From positions 1,302,001-1,366,000 of the forward strand of contig NZ_CP154853.1 of NCBI RefSeq assembly GCF_047302405.1: DNA of 64,000 bases. The letters are read 5' to 3'. This DNA is from Alkalihalobacillus sp047302405. GTDB taxonomy: Bacteria; Bacillota; Bacilli; Bacillales; Bacillaceae_D. Shown here piece by piece: positions 52,842 through 61,112 of the stretch (its first letter is position 1; each line of letters begins with the position of its first letter). The notes under the pieces are model-generated. The model ran no database searches and was not told where the DNA came from. It saw only the letters and a list, made by a program, of their open reading frames with translations. A program made the translations under genes and the position numbers.

Positions 52842-53638
52842 GGTGTACTTCCTCCTTCATACTGAATATGGTGCAGTTGATGGGTGATAGGTGCTTCGAG
52901 AAGCTCAGATAAATAAACAAGTCGTAATTGGTTTTGTTTCATCTTCTTCCAACCATTTTCAACTGCTGAGAAGGTCTCATTTCCTTTTATGCCGACATGC
53001 CCAATTCCGACCGCTTTACCTTTACTTTTCGAAAGTTTCATGAGCTTATCGATTTGTAGTTCAACTTCTCTTTGAGAAGAAAGACTATCATCGATAAAAA
53101 TATCACGAGCGATAAAAGGCATGTTTAGTTCTTTTGCCAGTGCAGGTATAACGGACTTTTCACTCGTTCCACTATCAAGGAAGTAGAGTTGGTGCTCATT
53201 GGCGATTTCCATGACAATCCTCATAATATGCTCATTTTCGACGATTTTAGAACCCATATGGTTATTCATTCCAACAGCATGTGGTACGTTTTCGATTGCT
53301 TGATGAACTCTTTCTTTAATCTGTTCATCAGATAAGTCAGTAGTAATCGCATTTGGACCCAACCATGAGGCTTTCCCTTTTTTTGGCTCCATTGGCATAT
53401 GAATAATCACTTCTAACCCTGCTTTGTGAGCTAACTCTGCTTGTTCTGTTGCGTATTTTTGAAAGGGCATAATGGCGACGGTAATCGGTATGTTTGCTTC
53501 AAGGAATTGGTCAACCCCTTTGACATCGCCACCAAAATCATCAATAATAATCGCAATTTGATTATCAGAGGCCAAAACAGGATTTGTTGTTAAAAGTATA
53601 AACAAACACATAATAAAGAAACTAATGTTTTTGAGCAT
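52838..53638 (-). CDS. divergent polysaccharide deacetylase family protein (YibQ-like)
   Basis: A 266-residue exported protein with a signal peptide (SFFIMCLFILLTTNPVLA). It has IAIIIDDFGG, IPITVAIMPFQKYATEQAELAHKAGLEVIIHMPMEP, NNHMGS and FLDSGTS, all typical of the divergent deacetylase family (PF04748). The substrate is unknown, probably a cell-surface glycan. It starts with ATG after AGGAGGAAGGAAATGC. Confidence 0.87.
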   Translation of the reverse strand: MLKNISFFIMCLFILLTTNPVLASDNQIAIIIDDFGGDVKGVDQFLEANIPITVAIMPFQKYATEQAELAHKAGLEVIIHMPMEPKKGKASWLGPNAITTDLSDEQIKERVHQAIENVPHAVGMNNHMGSKIVENEHIMRIVMEIANEHQLYFLDSGTSEKSVIPALAKELNMPFIARDIFIDDSLSSQREVELQIDKLMKLSKSKGKAVGIGHVGIKGNETFSAVENGWKKMKQNQLRLVYLSELLEAPITHQLHHIQYEGGSTP

Positions 53639-53713
53639 GCATTTCCTTCCTCCTTTTTCGTAACATTAGTTTGCCGAAAAAGCGTCATTTAAATTACAAA
53701 TTCCTGCGATTTC

Positions 53714-53762
53714 TCAAAAAAAAGACGTGCTAACGACTTAATGATCGTTTAGCACATCTTAT
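53714..53762 (-). terminator. terminator of tnrA
   Basis: On the minus strand AAGATGTGCTAAACGA pairs with TCGTTAGCACGTCTT, followed by a T-run. The 5' arm overlaps the last codon of tnrA. Confidence 0.88.
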
Positions 53763-54061
53763 TTTCGGATATTAAAGGCTGCATTAATTTGACCACGTAG
53801 CATCCGTTCACGCACTTCTTGTTTTTTCAGGGCTTTTTGTTCCATTTTTCTAATCTCGAATGTTTGCATACCATCTTCCATTTTATTAGCGATATCAATT
53901 AAACGTTCAACATCTAAAAAGGAATATTTTCTCGTTCCACCTTTTGTTCTTTCCGGAAATAGAAGTTTTCGCTCTTCATAATAGCGAATCTTTCTTTCCG
54001 ATAACCCTGTAAGTTCACTAACAACACCGATGGTTATCACTTTTTTATCTTTATAGGACAA
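53759..54061 (-). CDS. tnrA: nitrogen regulator TnrA (MerR family)
   Basis: A 100-residue MerR-type regulator. The winged helix-turn-helix has VVSELTGLSERKIRYYEERKLLFPERTKGGTRKYSF, which is very close to B. subtilis TnrA. The C-terminal ERMLRGQINAAFNIRK agrees with the TnrA tail that binds glutamine synthetase, whereas GlnR ends differently. The TTG at 54061 (SYKDKK start) follows GAGGTGGAGTGGA; a longer frame upstream has no site. A perfect TnrA box lies upstream, which suggests autoregulation. Confidence 0.92.
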   Translation of the reverse strand: MSYKDKKVITIGVVSELTGLSERKIRYYEERKLLFPERTKGGTRKYSFLDVERLIDIANKMEDGMQTFEIRKMEQKALKKQEVRERMLRGQINAAFNIRK

Positions 54062-54146
54062 TCCACTCCACCTCGCTGTAAAAAGTAAGAATGTTCGCAT
54101 CTTTTGTAATACTATATCACATCTAATTAAAGATGGTGTTTACGTG

Positions 54147-54163
54147 TGTAAGATTATCTCACA
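54147..54163 (-). promoter_or_regulatory. TnrA/GlnR operator
   Basis: The 17 bases TGTAAGATTATCTCACA match the consensus TGTNANAWWWTNTNACA at every defined position. The site lies 86 bases before tnrA and 240 before the siroheme operon, between the two divergent genes. Confidence 0.88.
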
Positions 54164-54305
54164 TTTTTTATTTTAAGTCTTTAGGAATTATAATGTGAGA
54201 TTCCCTATGTAAGGAAGAAAGTAATCTTCAAAAAATACGTATGTTAAAATTTAAGAGTATTTAGTAAAATGAGCTACATTTATTATGAAAAAGTAAAAAA
54301 GGACA

Positions 54306-54335
54306 TTGCTCAATGAATTGTTTTTGTATTATACT
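54306..54335 (+). promoter_or_regulatory. possible sigma-A promoter of the siroheme operon
   Basis: TTGCTC (54306-54311), an 18-base spacer and TATACT (54330-54335), about 70 bases ahead of cobA. Confidence 0.45.
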
Positions 54336-54403
54336 TTATAAAACATATAAAAAAAGTCGGATATAACGGTGGGAGTATTTAGAAAACTTCAGGGGGGAAC
54401 AAA

Positions 54404-55870
54404 ATGCAAAAGCAGGGGATTGTTTATTTAGTTGGGGCAGGTCCGGGCGATATTCGTTTATTAACGATGAAAGGGTACGAGGTATTACAAAAAGCAGATG
54501 TTGTATTGTATGATCGTCTCATTCACCCTCTATTATTAGAATGGACCAAACCAGATGCAGAGATTATCTACTGTGGTAAATTACCTGATCGGCACCTTTT
54601 AAGACAAGAAGCGATTAATGATTTACTCGTAAAAAAAGGTCAAGAAGGGAAAATTGTTGTTCGTTTGAAAGGGGGAGACCCTAGTGTTTTTGGGAGGGTT
54701 GCGGAAGAGGCGAATGCCTTACAAGAGGCAAGTGTACCGTTTGAAATTGTACCGGGCATAACGGCTGGAATCGGTGCTTCTACATATGCTGGGATTTCCG
54801 TTACGCATCGTGATTATGGGGGATCGTTTGCTGTTGTAACCGGTCATAATAAAACGGCAAGTGGTGAACCAACCATTGATTGGCAAGCTCTTTCTAAAGG
54901 GGTCGATACGATTGCTTTTTATATGGGGGTTAAAAACTTACCTTATATTTCAGAAAATTTACTCTTAAATGGAAAAGCCCCTGACACACCTGTTTCAATT
55001 ATTCAGTGGGGGACATTGGGCAAACAAAAAGTCTTGAAAGCTACTTTAAAAACCGTTGCCAAAAGAGCCATAGAGGAGAAAGTGGAAAATCCAGCTATTA
55101 CGTTAGTAGGAGATGTAAACCATTTAAGGCAAGAAAAGAGTTGGTTTGAAAAACAGCCTTTATTCGGTCAGCATATTTTATTTGCAAGAACAGATGATGA
55201 ACCGAGTTCGACCGTTGAATCGTTAAGGGATTTAGGGGCAGAAGTTTTTGAATATCCACGTTTTCAAATCCGTTTTTCTAAAGATGAGCCAATTGATTAT
55301 CGTTCATATGAGTGCATTTATTTCTTGTCATCTCAAAGTGTGAAAGCTTTTTTTAAACATATTACCGATATTGGGTTAGACATTCGTTTTATTCAAGCGG
55401 ATTTTGTTGTTCGTTCTAAAAAATCAGCAAAATTATTAAGTTCTTATGCGTGTTCTTCTTTAACGATTGATGAGATGGAGCCGGGTAAAAAGGTTCTTGT
55501 CTTAGGGGAAGAGATGAGTGAACAAGAACAGAGCTCTCTAAAAGAGAAAATTGGGGACTTTGATTATTTTATTTCTTATCAAAAAGAGCTAGTAAGCCAA
55601 TCATCTGCTACATTTGAACGTTTATGGGATGAGGGAAGAATTGAAACACTCGTTTTTCCAAATGAGAAATCGGTTGTACAAGTAACCGAAGCATTGGCAA
55701 AAACTAAGTATACACCAACGCTTATATCAAAAAATGTCGAAATTATTTGTTATGGTCCGACATCTTATCAGAAAGCAACGGAGCTCGGCTATATAGGAGC
55801 TAAAGTATTAGAACATCCGACTAAAGAAGAATTAATCCAGGAACTTGGATATTCACTTGTTAAGAGGTGA
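54404..55870 (+). CDS. cobA: uroporphyrinogen-III C-methyltransferase fused to a HemD-like domain
   Basis: A 488-residue fusion. Residues ~1-240 form a SAM-dependent methyltransferase, with YLVGAGPGDIRLLT, ADVVLYDRL, VVRLKGGDPSVFGR and the IVPGITAGIGASTYAGI motif. Residues ~250-488 resemble uroporphyrinogen-III synthase (HemD): GQHILFARTDDEPSSTVESLRDLGAEVFEYP and PTLISKNVEIICYGPTS. Together they would make precorrin-2 for siroheme. It leads the cobA-sirB-sirC operon. The ATG follows CAGGGGGGAACAAA. Confidence 0.9.
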   Translation: MQKQGIVYLVGAGPGDIRLLTMKGYEVLQKADVVLYDRLIHPLLLEWTKPDAEIIYCGKLPDRHLLRQEAINDLLVKKGQEGKIVVRLKGGDPSVFGRVAEEANALQEASVPFEIVPGITAGIGASTYAGISVTHRDYGGSFAVVTGHNKTASGEPTIDWQALSKGVDTIAFYMGVKNLPYISENLLLNGKAPDTPVSIIQWGTLGKQKVLKATLKTVAKRAIEEKVENPAITLVGDVNHLRQEKSWFEKQPLFGQHILFARTDDEPSSTVESLRDLGAEVFEYPRFQIRFSKDEPIDYRSYECIYFLSSQSVKAFFKHITDIGLDIRFIQADFVVRSKKSAKLLSSYACSSLTIDEMEPGKKVLVLGEEMSEQEQSSLKEKIGDFDYFISYQKELVSQSSATFERLWDEGRIETLVFPNEKSVVQVTEALAKTKYTPTLISKNVEIICYGPTSYQKATELGYIGAKVLEHPTKEELIQELGYSLVKR

Positions 55871-55875
55871 CAAAT

Positions 55876-56670
55876 ATGCAGGCAATATTATATGTAGGGC
55901 ATGGTAGTAGAGTTCAAGAAGGAAATGAACAATTAAGAACTTTTGTATCTAAAATTCAAGCGAGGTTTCCGCAAATTCCTATTCAAGAAACAGCTTTTAT
56001 CGAATTAGAACAGCCCACGATCCAAGAAGGTATTGAGGCCTGTCTGAAGCAAGGGGCGACACATATTGCGGTCATTCCCATTTTATTATTAAGTGCTGGG
56101 CACGCCAAAATAGATATACCTAATGAGATTAAGAGAGCCGAGATGAAATATCCAACGCTTATTTTTACCTATAGTCAACCGATAGGGGTCGAAAAAATTG
56201 TCATTGATATATTAAAAGAACGGTTACTATCTGTTGGCGTCGAGCATATTGCGGGTAGACCAGACAGAGAGTCACGGGAAAATAAGGCCGTTTTATTAAT
56301 TGGTCGTGGTAGTAGCGATCCGGATGCAAATAGTGACTTAATGAAGATTTCTCGATTGTTGTGGGAGTACACACCGATTAAACGTGTAGAGGTGAGTTAT
56401 TTAGCTGCAACGGAACCTACTGTTGATGAAGGATTAGAACGATTATTAAAAGAACCAGTCGAGGAGATCATTATGTTACCTTATCTTCTTTTTACAGGAG
56501 TTTTAATGAAAAGTTTAGAGAAGAAATTAAATCAAGTCCAAAGAACGACAGAAAAACGGTTAAGTTTAGGTATGTATTTAGGTTTTGATGACAAGCTGGT
56601 TGATATTGTCTGTTTACGTGTGGGGAAAGGATTAAAGGGGGAGTCTGAGTGGCTGACTTCATCCCAGTAA
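55876..56670 (+). CDS. sirB: sirohydrochlorin ferrochelatase SirB
   Basis: A 264-residue chelatase that inserts iron into sirohydrochlorin. Two CbiX-like repeats are seen, the first with LYVGHGSRVQEGNEQ and the second with LLIGRGSSDPDANSD; each contains the glycine-rich loop and metal-ligand positions of the family. The ATG at 55876 follows AAGAGGTGACAAAT; a GTG at 55867 overlaps the cobA stop but has no site. Confidence 0.92.
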   Translation: MQAILYVGHGSRVQEGNEQLRTFVSKIQARFPQIPIQETAFIELEQPTIQEGIEACLKQGATHIAVIPILLLSAGHAKIDIPNEIKRAEMKYPTLIFTYSQPIGVEKIVIDILKERLLSVGVEHIAGRPDRESRENKAVLLIGRGSSDPDANSDLMKISRLLWEYTPIKRVEVSYLAATEPTVDEGLERLLKEPVEEIIMLPYLLFTGVLMKSLEKKLNQVQRTTEKRLSLGMYLGFDDKLVDIVCLRVGKGLKGESEWLTSSQ

Positions 56671-57278
56671 ATTTAAAGGTGAGAAATAAAAAGATTATTA
56701 TGATTGGAGGAGGTCAAGTCGCTTATCGACATACAAAACGCTTTTTAGCAGCTAGTGCGAATGTTACCATTGTTTCAGCACAGATGATTGAGCCATTTTT
56801 CGGGTTAGAAGCAGAAGGAAGGCTCACATTACAAATTCGTGAAGTTTTAGCTAGCGAGCAGTTTGAGGCAGATTTACTTTGTTTAGCGACGGATGATGAA
56901 CGATTAAACCATTCATTGTATGAAAATAATCAACATCTTCCTTTTATTTATTTGGCTAATAATCTTGAACAATCGGACTTGCATTTTATGTGTAAACTTG
57001 AACAAGGGCCATTTGTTTTTGCGTGGTCTACAAATGGAGCAAGTCCGGCTTATGCAAAGAGCTTATCTGAAAAATTCAAAAAGCAATTACCACTTGAGGA
57101 GATTGAAACAGATTTACATTTTTTAGGTAAGGCAAGAGCCCTTATAAAGGGATTCCAGCTTCCGACTCACATCAAAAAAAAGTTGTTACAGGAAATTGCA
57201 GAGGAGTCGTTTTTAAAGGATTCTAACCGAGAGGGAAATTTATTACAAAAACTCGTCGACAGTCAGACACATGAGTAA
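56649..57278 (+). CDS. sirC: precorrin-2 dehydrogenase SirC
   Basis: A 209-residue NAD-dependent dehydrogenase that oxidises precorrin-2 to sirohydrochlorin. The Rossmann motif IMIGGGQVAYRHTKRFLA is near residue 17, and FAWSTNGASPAYAKSLSEKFKKQLP follows as in the family. The GTG start overlaps the sirB end by 22 bases, with GGGGGAGTCTGA as the site. It completes the siroheme set. Confidence 0.92.
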   Translation: MADFIPVNLKVRNKKIIMIGGGQVAYRHTKRFLAASANVTIVSAQMIEPFFGLEAEGRLTLQIREVLASEQFEADLLCLATDDERLNHSLYENNQHLPFIYLANNLEQSDLHFMCKLEQGPFVFAWSTNGASPAYAKSLSEKFKKQLPLEEIETDLHFLGKARALIKGFQLPTHIKKKLLQEIAEESFLKDSNREGNLLQKLVDSQTHE

Positions 57279-57355
57279 ATAGATATAGGAGGAGCTATAA
57301 TTCAATTCAAAGATTATAGCTCAAATGAGTTAAACTGATTTTTTTGTTGTATAAC

Positions 57356-57991
57356 TTAGTCAGTTATTATACAAACATGTGAAGCTTTATAACTTTTATC
57401 GTTATGAAGCTTTTTTTGGACGTTTCTTACTAATTCTTGTGTAGAAGAGGTGGTTTGATTAGCTGAGGTTATGACTAGATTTAGTAACTTCTCTTTCCAT
57501 GATTGAGAAGGATCCACAACGGTGACAGCTAGTTGCAAAATATCTGTTGATAATGGAGACGACTCTTTTAACGATAAAAATTCTAAACAGAATGAAGAAA
57601 GTGGGCTAGCAAGTATGGTTTCAAACTGATATTGACTGCTTTTTTGTTCATATTGAAGATGATAGGTGACAAGGTTTTGTTCATACATTTCGATTTCACT
57701 TTTGCTATAAAACCAATAAAAAGAAACTTGAAGTTCCATAAATGTCGCATTAAGGGTTTTCGTTTGAGCTTCAATAAATTGTTGTAATGCTTCTAATGAT
57801 AACAATTGGGATTGAAAAAAGAGGTGAAAGTCATTTAATACTTCTTTTTGATTTAGTTTGTGATGACTTTGTATTTGTATGGTCACTTCAGCAGTAGCTG
57901 TTTGAATGGTCGGATCCAAATCGGATTCAAACATTAGTGGATAGTAAAAGTGAATTTTCTTACTATCCTTTCTTTTTGAATTTGTCTCCAT
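57356..57991 (-). CDS. protein of unknown function, faintly FolE2-like
   Basis: A 211-residue cytoplasmic protein rich in Ser, Leu and aromatic residues. No family is recognised with confidence. The C-terminal half resembles GTP cyclohydrolase FolE2 in layout: YQFETILASPLSSFC where FolE2 has its SLCPCSK motif, then SWKEKLLNLVITSA near the WxEDLIxxxE part and ELVRNVQKKLHNDK near VRDVALxL. The catalytic Cys-Pro-Cys and most conserved histidines are missing. It could be a degenerated relative, or the similarity may be accidental. The minus-strand start follows GAGGAGAAATCTAC. Confidence 0.55.
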   Translation of the reverse strand: METNSKRKDSKKIHFYYPLMFESDLDPTIQTATAEVTIQIQSHHKLNQKEVLNDFHLFFQSQLLSLEALQQFIEAQTKTLNATFMELQVSFYWFYSKSEIEMYEQNLVTYHLQYEQKSSQYQFETILASPLSSFCLEFLSLKESSPLSTDILQLAVTVVDPSQSWKEKLLNLVITSANQTTSSTQELVRNVQKKLHNDKSYKASHVCIITD

Positions 57992-58097
57992 GTAGATTTC
58001 TCCTCTATTATTTCAATTATCTAATCAAATCGCTTGCAGGAAAGGTTCCTTCATATTACACTACAATGGATTACTAGACAAGAAAGTAGGAAATGTT

Positions 58098-58388
58098 ATG
58101 AAAAAAACAATCGCTTCTGCTATTATCGTATTTATTTTATTAGTGGTTGGTGGTTTTACAATACCTATCACTTCAGAAACAGCTTCAGATAGCCGTGTCA
58201 TCATTGATCATACCTTAATGGAATACAGTGCCCCTGCTTGTTTTGATCAAGCAGAGTTTACTAATAACATTGATGAAGTATCGATTCAATCAGCGATTAA
58301 TTCAGGGTATGCAGCAGAATCAACGTGTACAATCGAAATAATGCCAATGGAGAAAAAGCCACTATTTGTTGTTTGGTTTACAGCTTAA
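58098..58388 (+). CDS. small exported protein of unknown function
   Basis: A 96-residue protein with one N-terminal hydrophobic segment (TIASAIIVFILLVVGGFTIPI), then an acidic extracellular part containing two Cys residues (APACF and STCTIEI) that may form a disulfide. No family is recognised. The ATG follows AGTAGGAAATGTT and a terminator follows the stop. Confidence 0.65.
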   Translation: MKKTIASAIIVFILLVVGGFTIPITSETASDSRVIIDHTLMEYSAPACFDQAEFTNNIDEVSIQSAINSGYAAESTCTIEIMPMEKKPLFVVWFTA

Positions 58389-58405
58389 TCCTTTGTTTTA
58401 GCTTC

Positions 58406-58453
58406 AGCTTGTTGACTATGCCTCGTTTTATGAGATGGTCAACAAGCTTTTTT
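58406..58453 (+). terminator. terminator after the small exported protein
   Basis: AGCTTGTTGAC pairs with GTCAACAAGCT, followed by TTTTT. Confidence 0.88.
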
Positions 58454-58622
58454 ATATTGGATAGAGTTCTAGGATTGGGTAGCCAGGCTTAAGTCCACTG
58501 AAAAAGTAAATGGACAAGTAAGAATAGGTGAACAATGTGGAAGGATTCTAGGCTTTGATTCTCTCATTCACGTTGAGTGGATGAGAGCCAATAATTACGC
58601 GTTCCACCCTTTGTAACACCTT

Positions 58623-58651
58623 TTGCGAAAGGATTTACAATATGATATAGT
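58623..58651 (+). promoter_or_regulatory. probable sigma-A promoter of the aspartokinase gene
   Basis: TTGCGA (58623-58628), a 17-base spacer and TATAGT (58646-58651). No lysine riboswitch was recognised upstream; a stem TCTCATTCAC/GAGTGGATGAGA lies at about 58561-58588. Confidence 0.6.
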
Positions 58652-58702
58652 TAGAATGTTCAAAAAATTAAAAAGAGAGAAATTGATTAGGAGCTGGAGA
58701 GA

Positions 58703-60076
58703 ATGAAAGTAGCTAAATTTGGTGGGAGTTCAGTAGCAAATGCTAATCAGATTAAAAAAGTAGCAGCCATTATTCAAGAGGACGCGGACAGGAAAATTAT
58801 TGTTGTATCAGCTCCAGGAAAAAGGGATCAGGACGATACAAAGGTAACCGATTTACTAATTGCCCTTGCTGATGCTTGTTTAGCAGGGAGAAATGGTGAA
58901 CCAGAATTAAACGATGTTATTATTCGTTACCAATCGATCGCCGAAGAATTAGAATTGAATCTGCAAATTATCGAAACGATTGAAGCTGATTTAAGAGAAC
59001 GGATTAGTCACTCGAAAGACAATTATGAGCAATTTATCGATTTAATTAAAGCGAGTGGGGAAGATAATAATGCGAAATTGATCGCTGCTTATCTACAAAG
59101 TATTGGCCTTCATGCAAACTATGTGAACCCTAAAGATGCGGGGTTATTAGTTAGTGATGAGCCTGGAAACGCTCAAGTGTTACCAGAGGCCTACGAACAT
59201 TTAAAACAATTAAATGACCGAGATGATATCATCGTGTTTCCAGGATTTTTTGGCTATTCTAAAAATGGGACGTTATGTACATTCCCCCGAGGTGGCTCTG
59301 ACATAACAGGATCTATTTTAGCTGCGGGTGTAAAAGCAGATTTGTATGAAAATTTTACAGATGTCGACTCAGTTTTTGCAGCAAATCCAACCGTAGTGAA
59401 GGAACCAGTGAAAATCAAAAAAATGACATACCGTGAAATGCGTGAATTATCATATGCAGGGTTTTCTGTCTTCCATGATGAAGCGTTAATTCCAGCTTTC
59501 AAAAATAGTATTCCAGTTTGTATTAAAAACACAAATAATCCAATATCTAGTGGGACGATGATCATTGCTGAACGAGAATATTTTTTAAATCCAGTTATTG
59601 GGATTGCGGCTGATGAAGGGTTTTCGGCTATTTATGTTCGTAAATATTTGATGAATAGAGAAGTTGGTTTTGGTCGGCGTCTGTTACAAATTTTAGAGGA
59701 TGAATGTTTATCCTATGAGCATATTCCTTCAGGGATTGATGATACGACGATTATTTTACGACAAGACCAATTAAATCCTGAAAATGAAGAGCGAATTGTG
59801 AAACGCATTTCTGATGAATTAGATGTCGATGATGTACATATTGAGCATGATTTTGCCATGATTATGATTGTTGGAGAGGGGATGCACAATACGATTGGAC
59901 TTGTTGCAAGAGCAACAGCCGCTTTAGCGAAGGCCAATGTGAATATTGAAATGTTAAACCAAGGATCGTCTGAAGTCAGTTTAGGGCTTGCCGTTAATGA
60001 AAAAGATACAAAAGCGAGCATTAAAGCTTTATATGAAGAGTTTTTTGGTGGAGTAAAAGAAGAAACTGTGCAATAA
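58703..60076 (+). CDS. lysC: aspartate kinase (class III, YclM/ThrD-like)
   Basis: A 457-residue monofunctional aspartokinase. The N-terminal motif VAKFGGSSVANA and FPRGGSDITGS are followed by two C-terminal ACT domains (IYVRKYLMNREVGFGRRLLQIL and MIMIVGEGMHNTIGLVARATAALA). It fits the third aspartokinase of B. subtilis, YclM (ThrD). It makes aspartyl phosphate for the lysine/threonine/methionine pathway. The ATG follows TTAGGAGCTGGAGAGA. It is monocistronic. Confidence 0.93.
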   Translation: MKVAKFGGSSVANANQIKKVAAIIQEDADRKIIVVSAPGKRDQDDTKVTDLLIALADACLAGRNGEPELNDVIIRYQSIAEELELNLQIIETIEADLRERISHSKDNYEQFIDLIKASGEDNNAKLIAAYLQSIGLHANYVNPKDAGLLVSDEPGNAQVLPEAYEHLKQLNDRDDIIVFPGFFGYSKNGTLCTFPRGGSDITGSILAAGVKADLYENFTDVDSVFAANPTVVKEPVKIKKMTYREMRELSYAGFSVFHDEALIPAFKNSIPVCIKNTNNPISSGTMIIAEREYFLNPVIGIAADEGFSAIYVRKYLMNREVGFGRRLLQILEDECLSYEHIPSGIDDTTIILRQDQLNPENEERIVKRISDELDVDDVHIEHDFAMIMIVGEGMHNTIGLVARATAALAKANVNIEMLNQGSSEVSLGLAVNEKDTKASIKALYEEFFGGVKEETVQ

Positions 60077-60086
60077 TTCAATAATA

Positions 60087-60126
60087 AAGGTCGACAAATC
60101 ATTTAAAAGAATTTGTCGACTTTTTT
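60087..60126 (+). terminator. terminator after aspartokinase
   Basis: AAAGGTCGACAAAT pairs with ATTTGTCGACTTTT, then T. Confidence 0.92.
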
Positions 60127-60151
60127 GTTTATCTAGGTGTCATAAATGGAC

Positions 60152-60985
60152 TTAAGAAGAGCGATTTTGTTTTTCGATTGATTTTAAATATTGTTTGATT
60201 TCTTTTAGCTCTTCATGTAGTGAATCCATCTGTTTTTGAGCGGCTTCTTCCTTTTCTTTTAGTTTATCTTTTACTTCGGCTTCATTTGCTTTTTCGACGT
60301 TATTGACGATAACCCCGATAAATAGATTAAAGATAATAAACGTTCCGACTAACACAAAAGCAATAAAATAAACCCAGGCAAACGGGATATCCACTAAGAT
60401 CGGCCTCATCACACCACTACCCCAAGAGTCTAATGTAACAATTTGGAAGAGGGTTAGCATTGAGAGCTGGAGATTGGCAAAATACTCAGGAGCTACATTA
60501 GCAAATAACATCGTGCCTAATACGGCAAATATATAGAAAATAATGCTCATCAAAATTAAAATATTTCCTAAAGCAGGAATCGTCAACATTAAGGCGTCAA
60601 CGAGTCTTCGTAAAGAGGGAATGACTGAAATCGCTCTTAAGACACGTAAAACTCTTAATATACGGAGAACGGTAATAAAATGTCCGCCGACAAAAATATG
60701 ACTTGAGAGGACGATGATGGTATCAAACCAATTCCAGCCCCCTTTAAAGAAATCCTTTTTCGGTGTCGTTGCGAGAAATCTAGTTAAAATTTCTAAAGTG
60801 AAAATCCACAATAAAATAACATCAAGTACATGAAACAAGGAACCGTATTCTTGTCTTAAAGAAGGGTACGTTTCAAGGCCAACTAGAAGAGCATTTAGTA
60901 AAATTAAAGTAATGATAATCCTTGTAAAATAGCGGTGACTAACAATTTTCTCACTAAAATAAATAAGAGTGGACTGTTTTTTCAT
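60152..60985 (-). CDS. bacterial voltage-gated sodium channel (NaChBac/NavBP type) with variant filter
   Basis: A 277-residue six-segment channel subunit that forms tetramers. The voltage-sensor S4 helix shows four spaced arginines (VLRILRVLRVLRAISVIPSLRRL). The pore loop is TLDSWGSG; NaChBac and NavBP have TLESWASG at this place, so the usual filter Glu is Asp and the Ala after Trp is Gly. S6 is FIIFNLFIGVIVNNVEKA and a coiled-coil tail follows (KLKEKEEAAQKQ). In alkaliphilic Bacillus these channels support sodium homeostasis, motility and chemotaxis. The ATG follows AAGGAGAAACAATCATCGT. Confidence 0.92.
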   Translation of the reverse strand: MKKQSTLIYFSEKIVSHRYFTRIIITLILLNALLVGLETYPSLRQEYGSLFHVLDVILLWIFTLEILTRFLATTPKKDFFKGGWNWFDTIIVLSSHIFVGGHFITVLRILRVLRVLRAISVIPSLRRLVDALMLTIPALGNILILMSIIFYIFAVLGTMLFANVAPEYFANLQLSMLTLFQIVTLDSWGSGVMRPILVDIPFAWVYFIAFVLVGTFIIFNLFIGVIVNNVEKANEAEVKDKLKEKEEAAQKQMDSLHEELKEIKQYLKSIEKQNRSS

Positions 60986-61056
60986 ACGATGATTGTTTCT
61001 CCTTAACCAATAAAATCAATTCCACATAAAAGTATATCATGGTTTTTTCTGCATGA

Positions 61057-61100
61057 AGAAAAGAAATCAACCAAATCCTTTAAAGCTGACTTGGTTGATT
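61057..61100 (-). terminator. terminator of the proBAC cluster
   Basis: On the minus strand AATCAACCAA pairs with TTGGTTGATT, followed by TCTTTTCTTC, close after the proC stop. Confidence 0.8.
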
Positions 61101-61112
61101 ACGGATCTTCGT

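Noticed and set aside
58497..58512. CCACTGAAAAAGT resembling the end of the nested element
   Set aside because: Only about 13 bases match, no partner end or duplication is present, and AT-rich matches of this length can occur by chance.
58454..58702. A lysine riboswitch ahead of aspartokinase
   Set aside because: No L-box core could be recognised; only a stem-loop and a promoter are visible.
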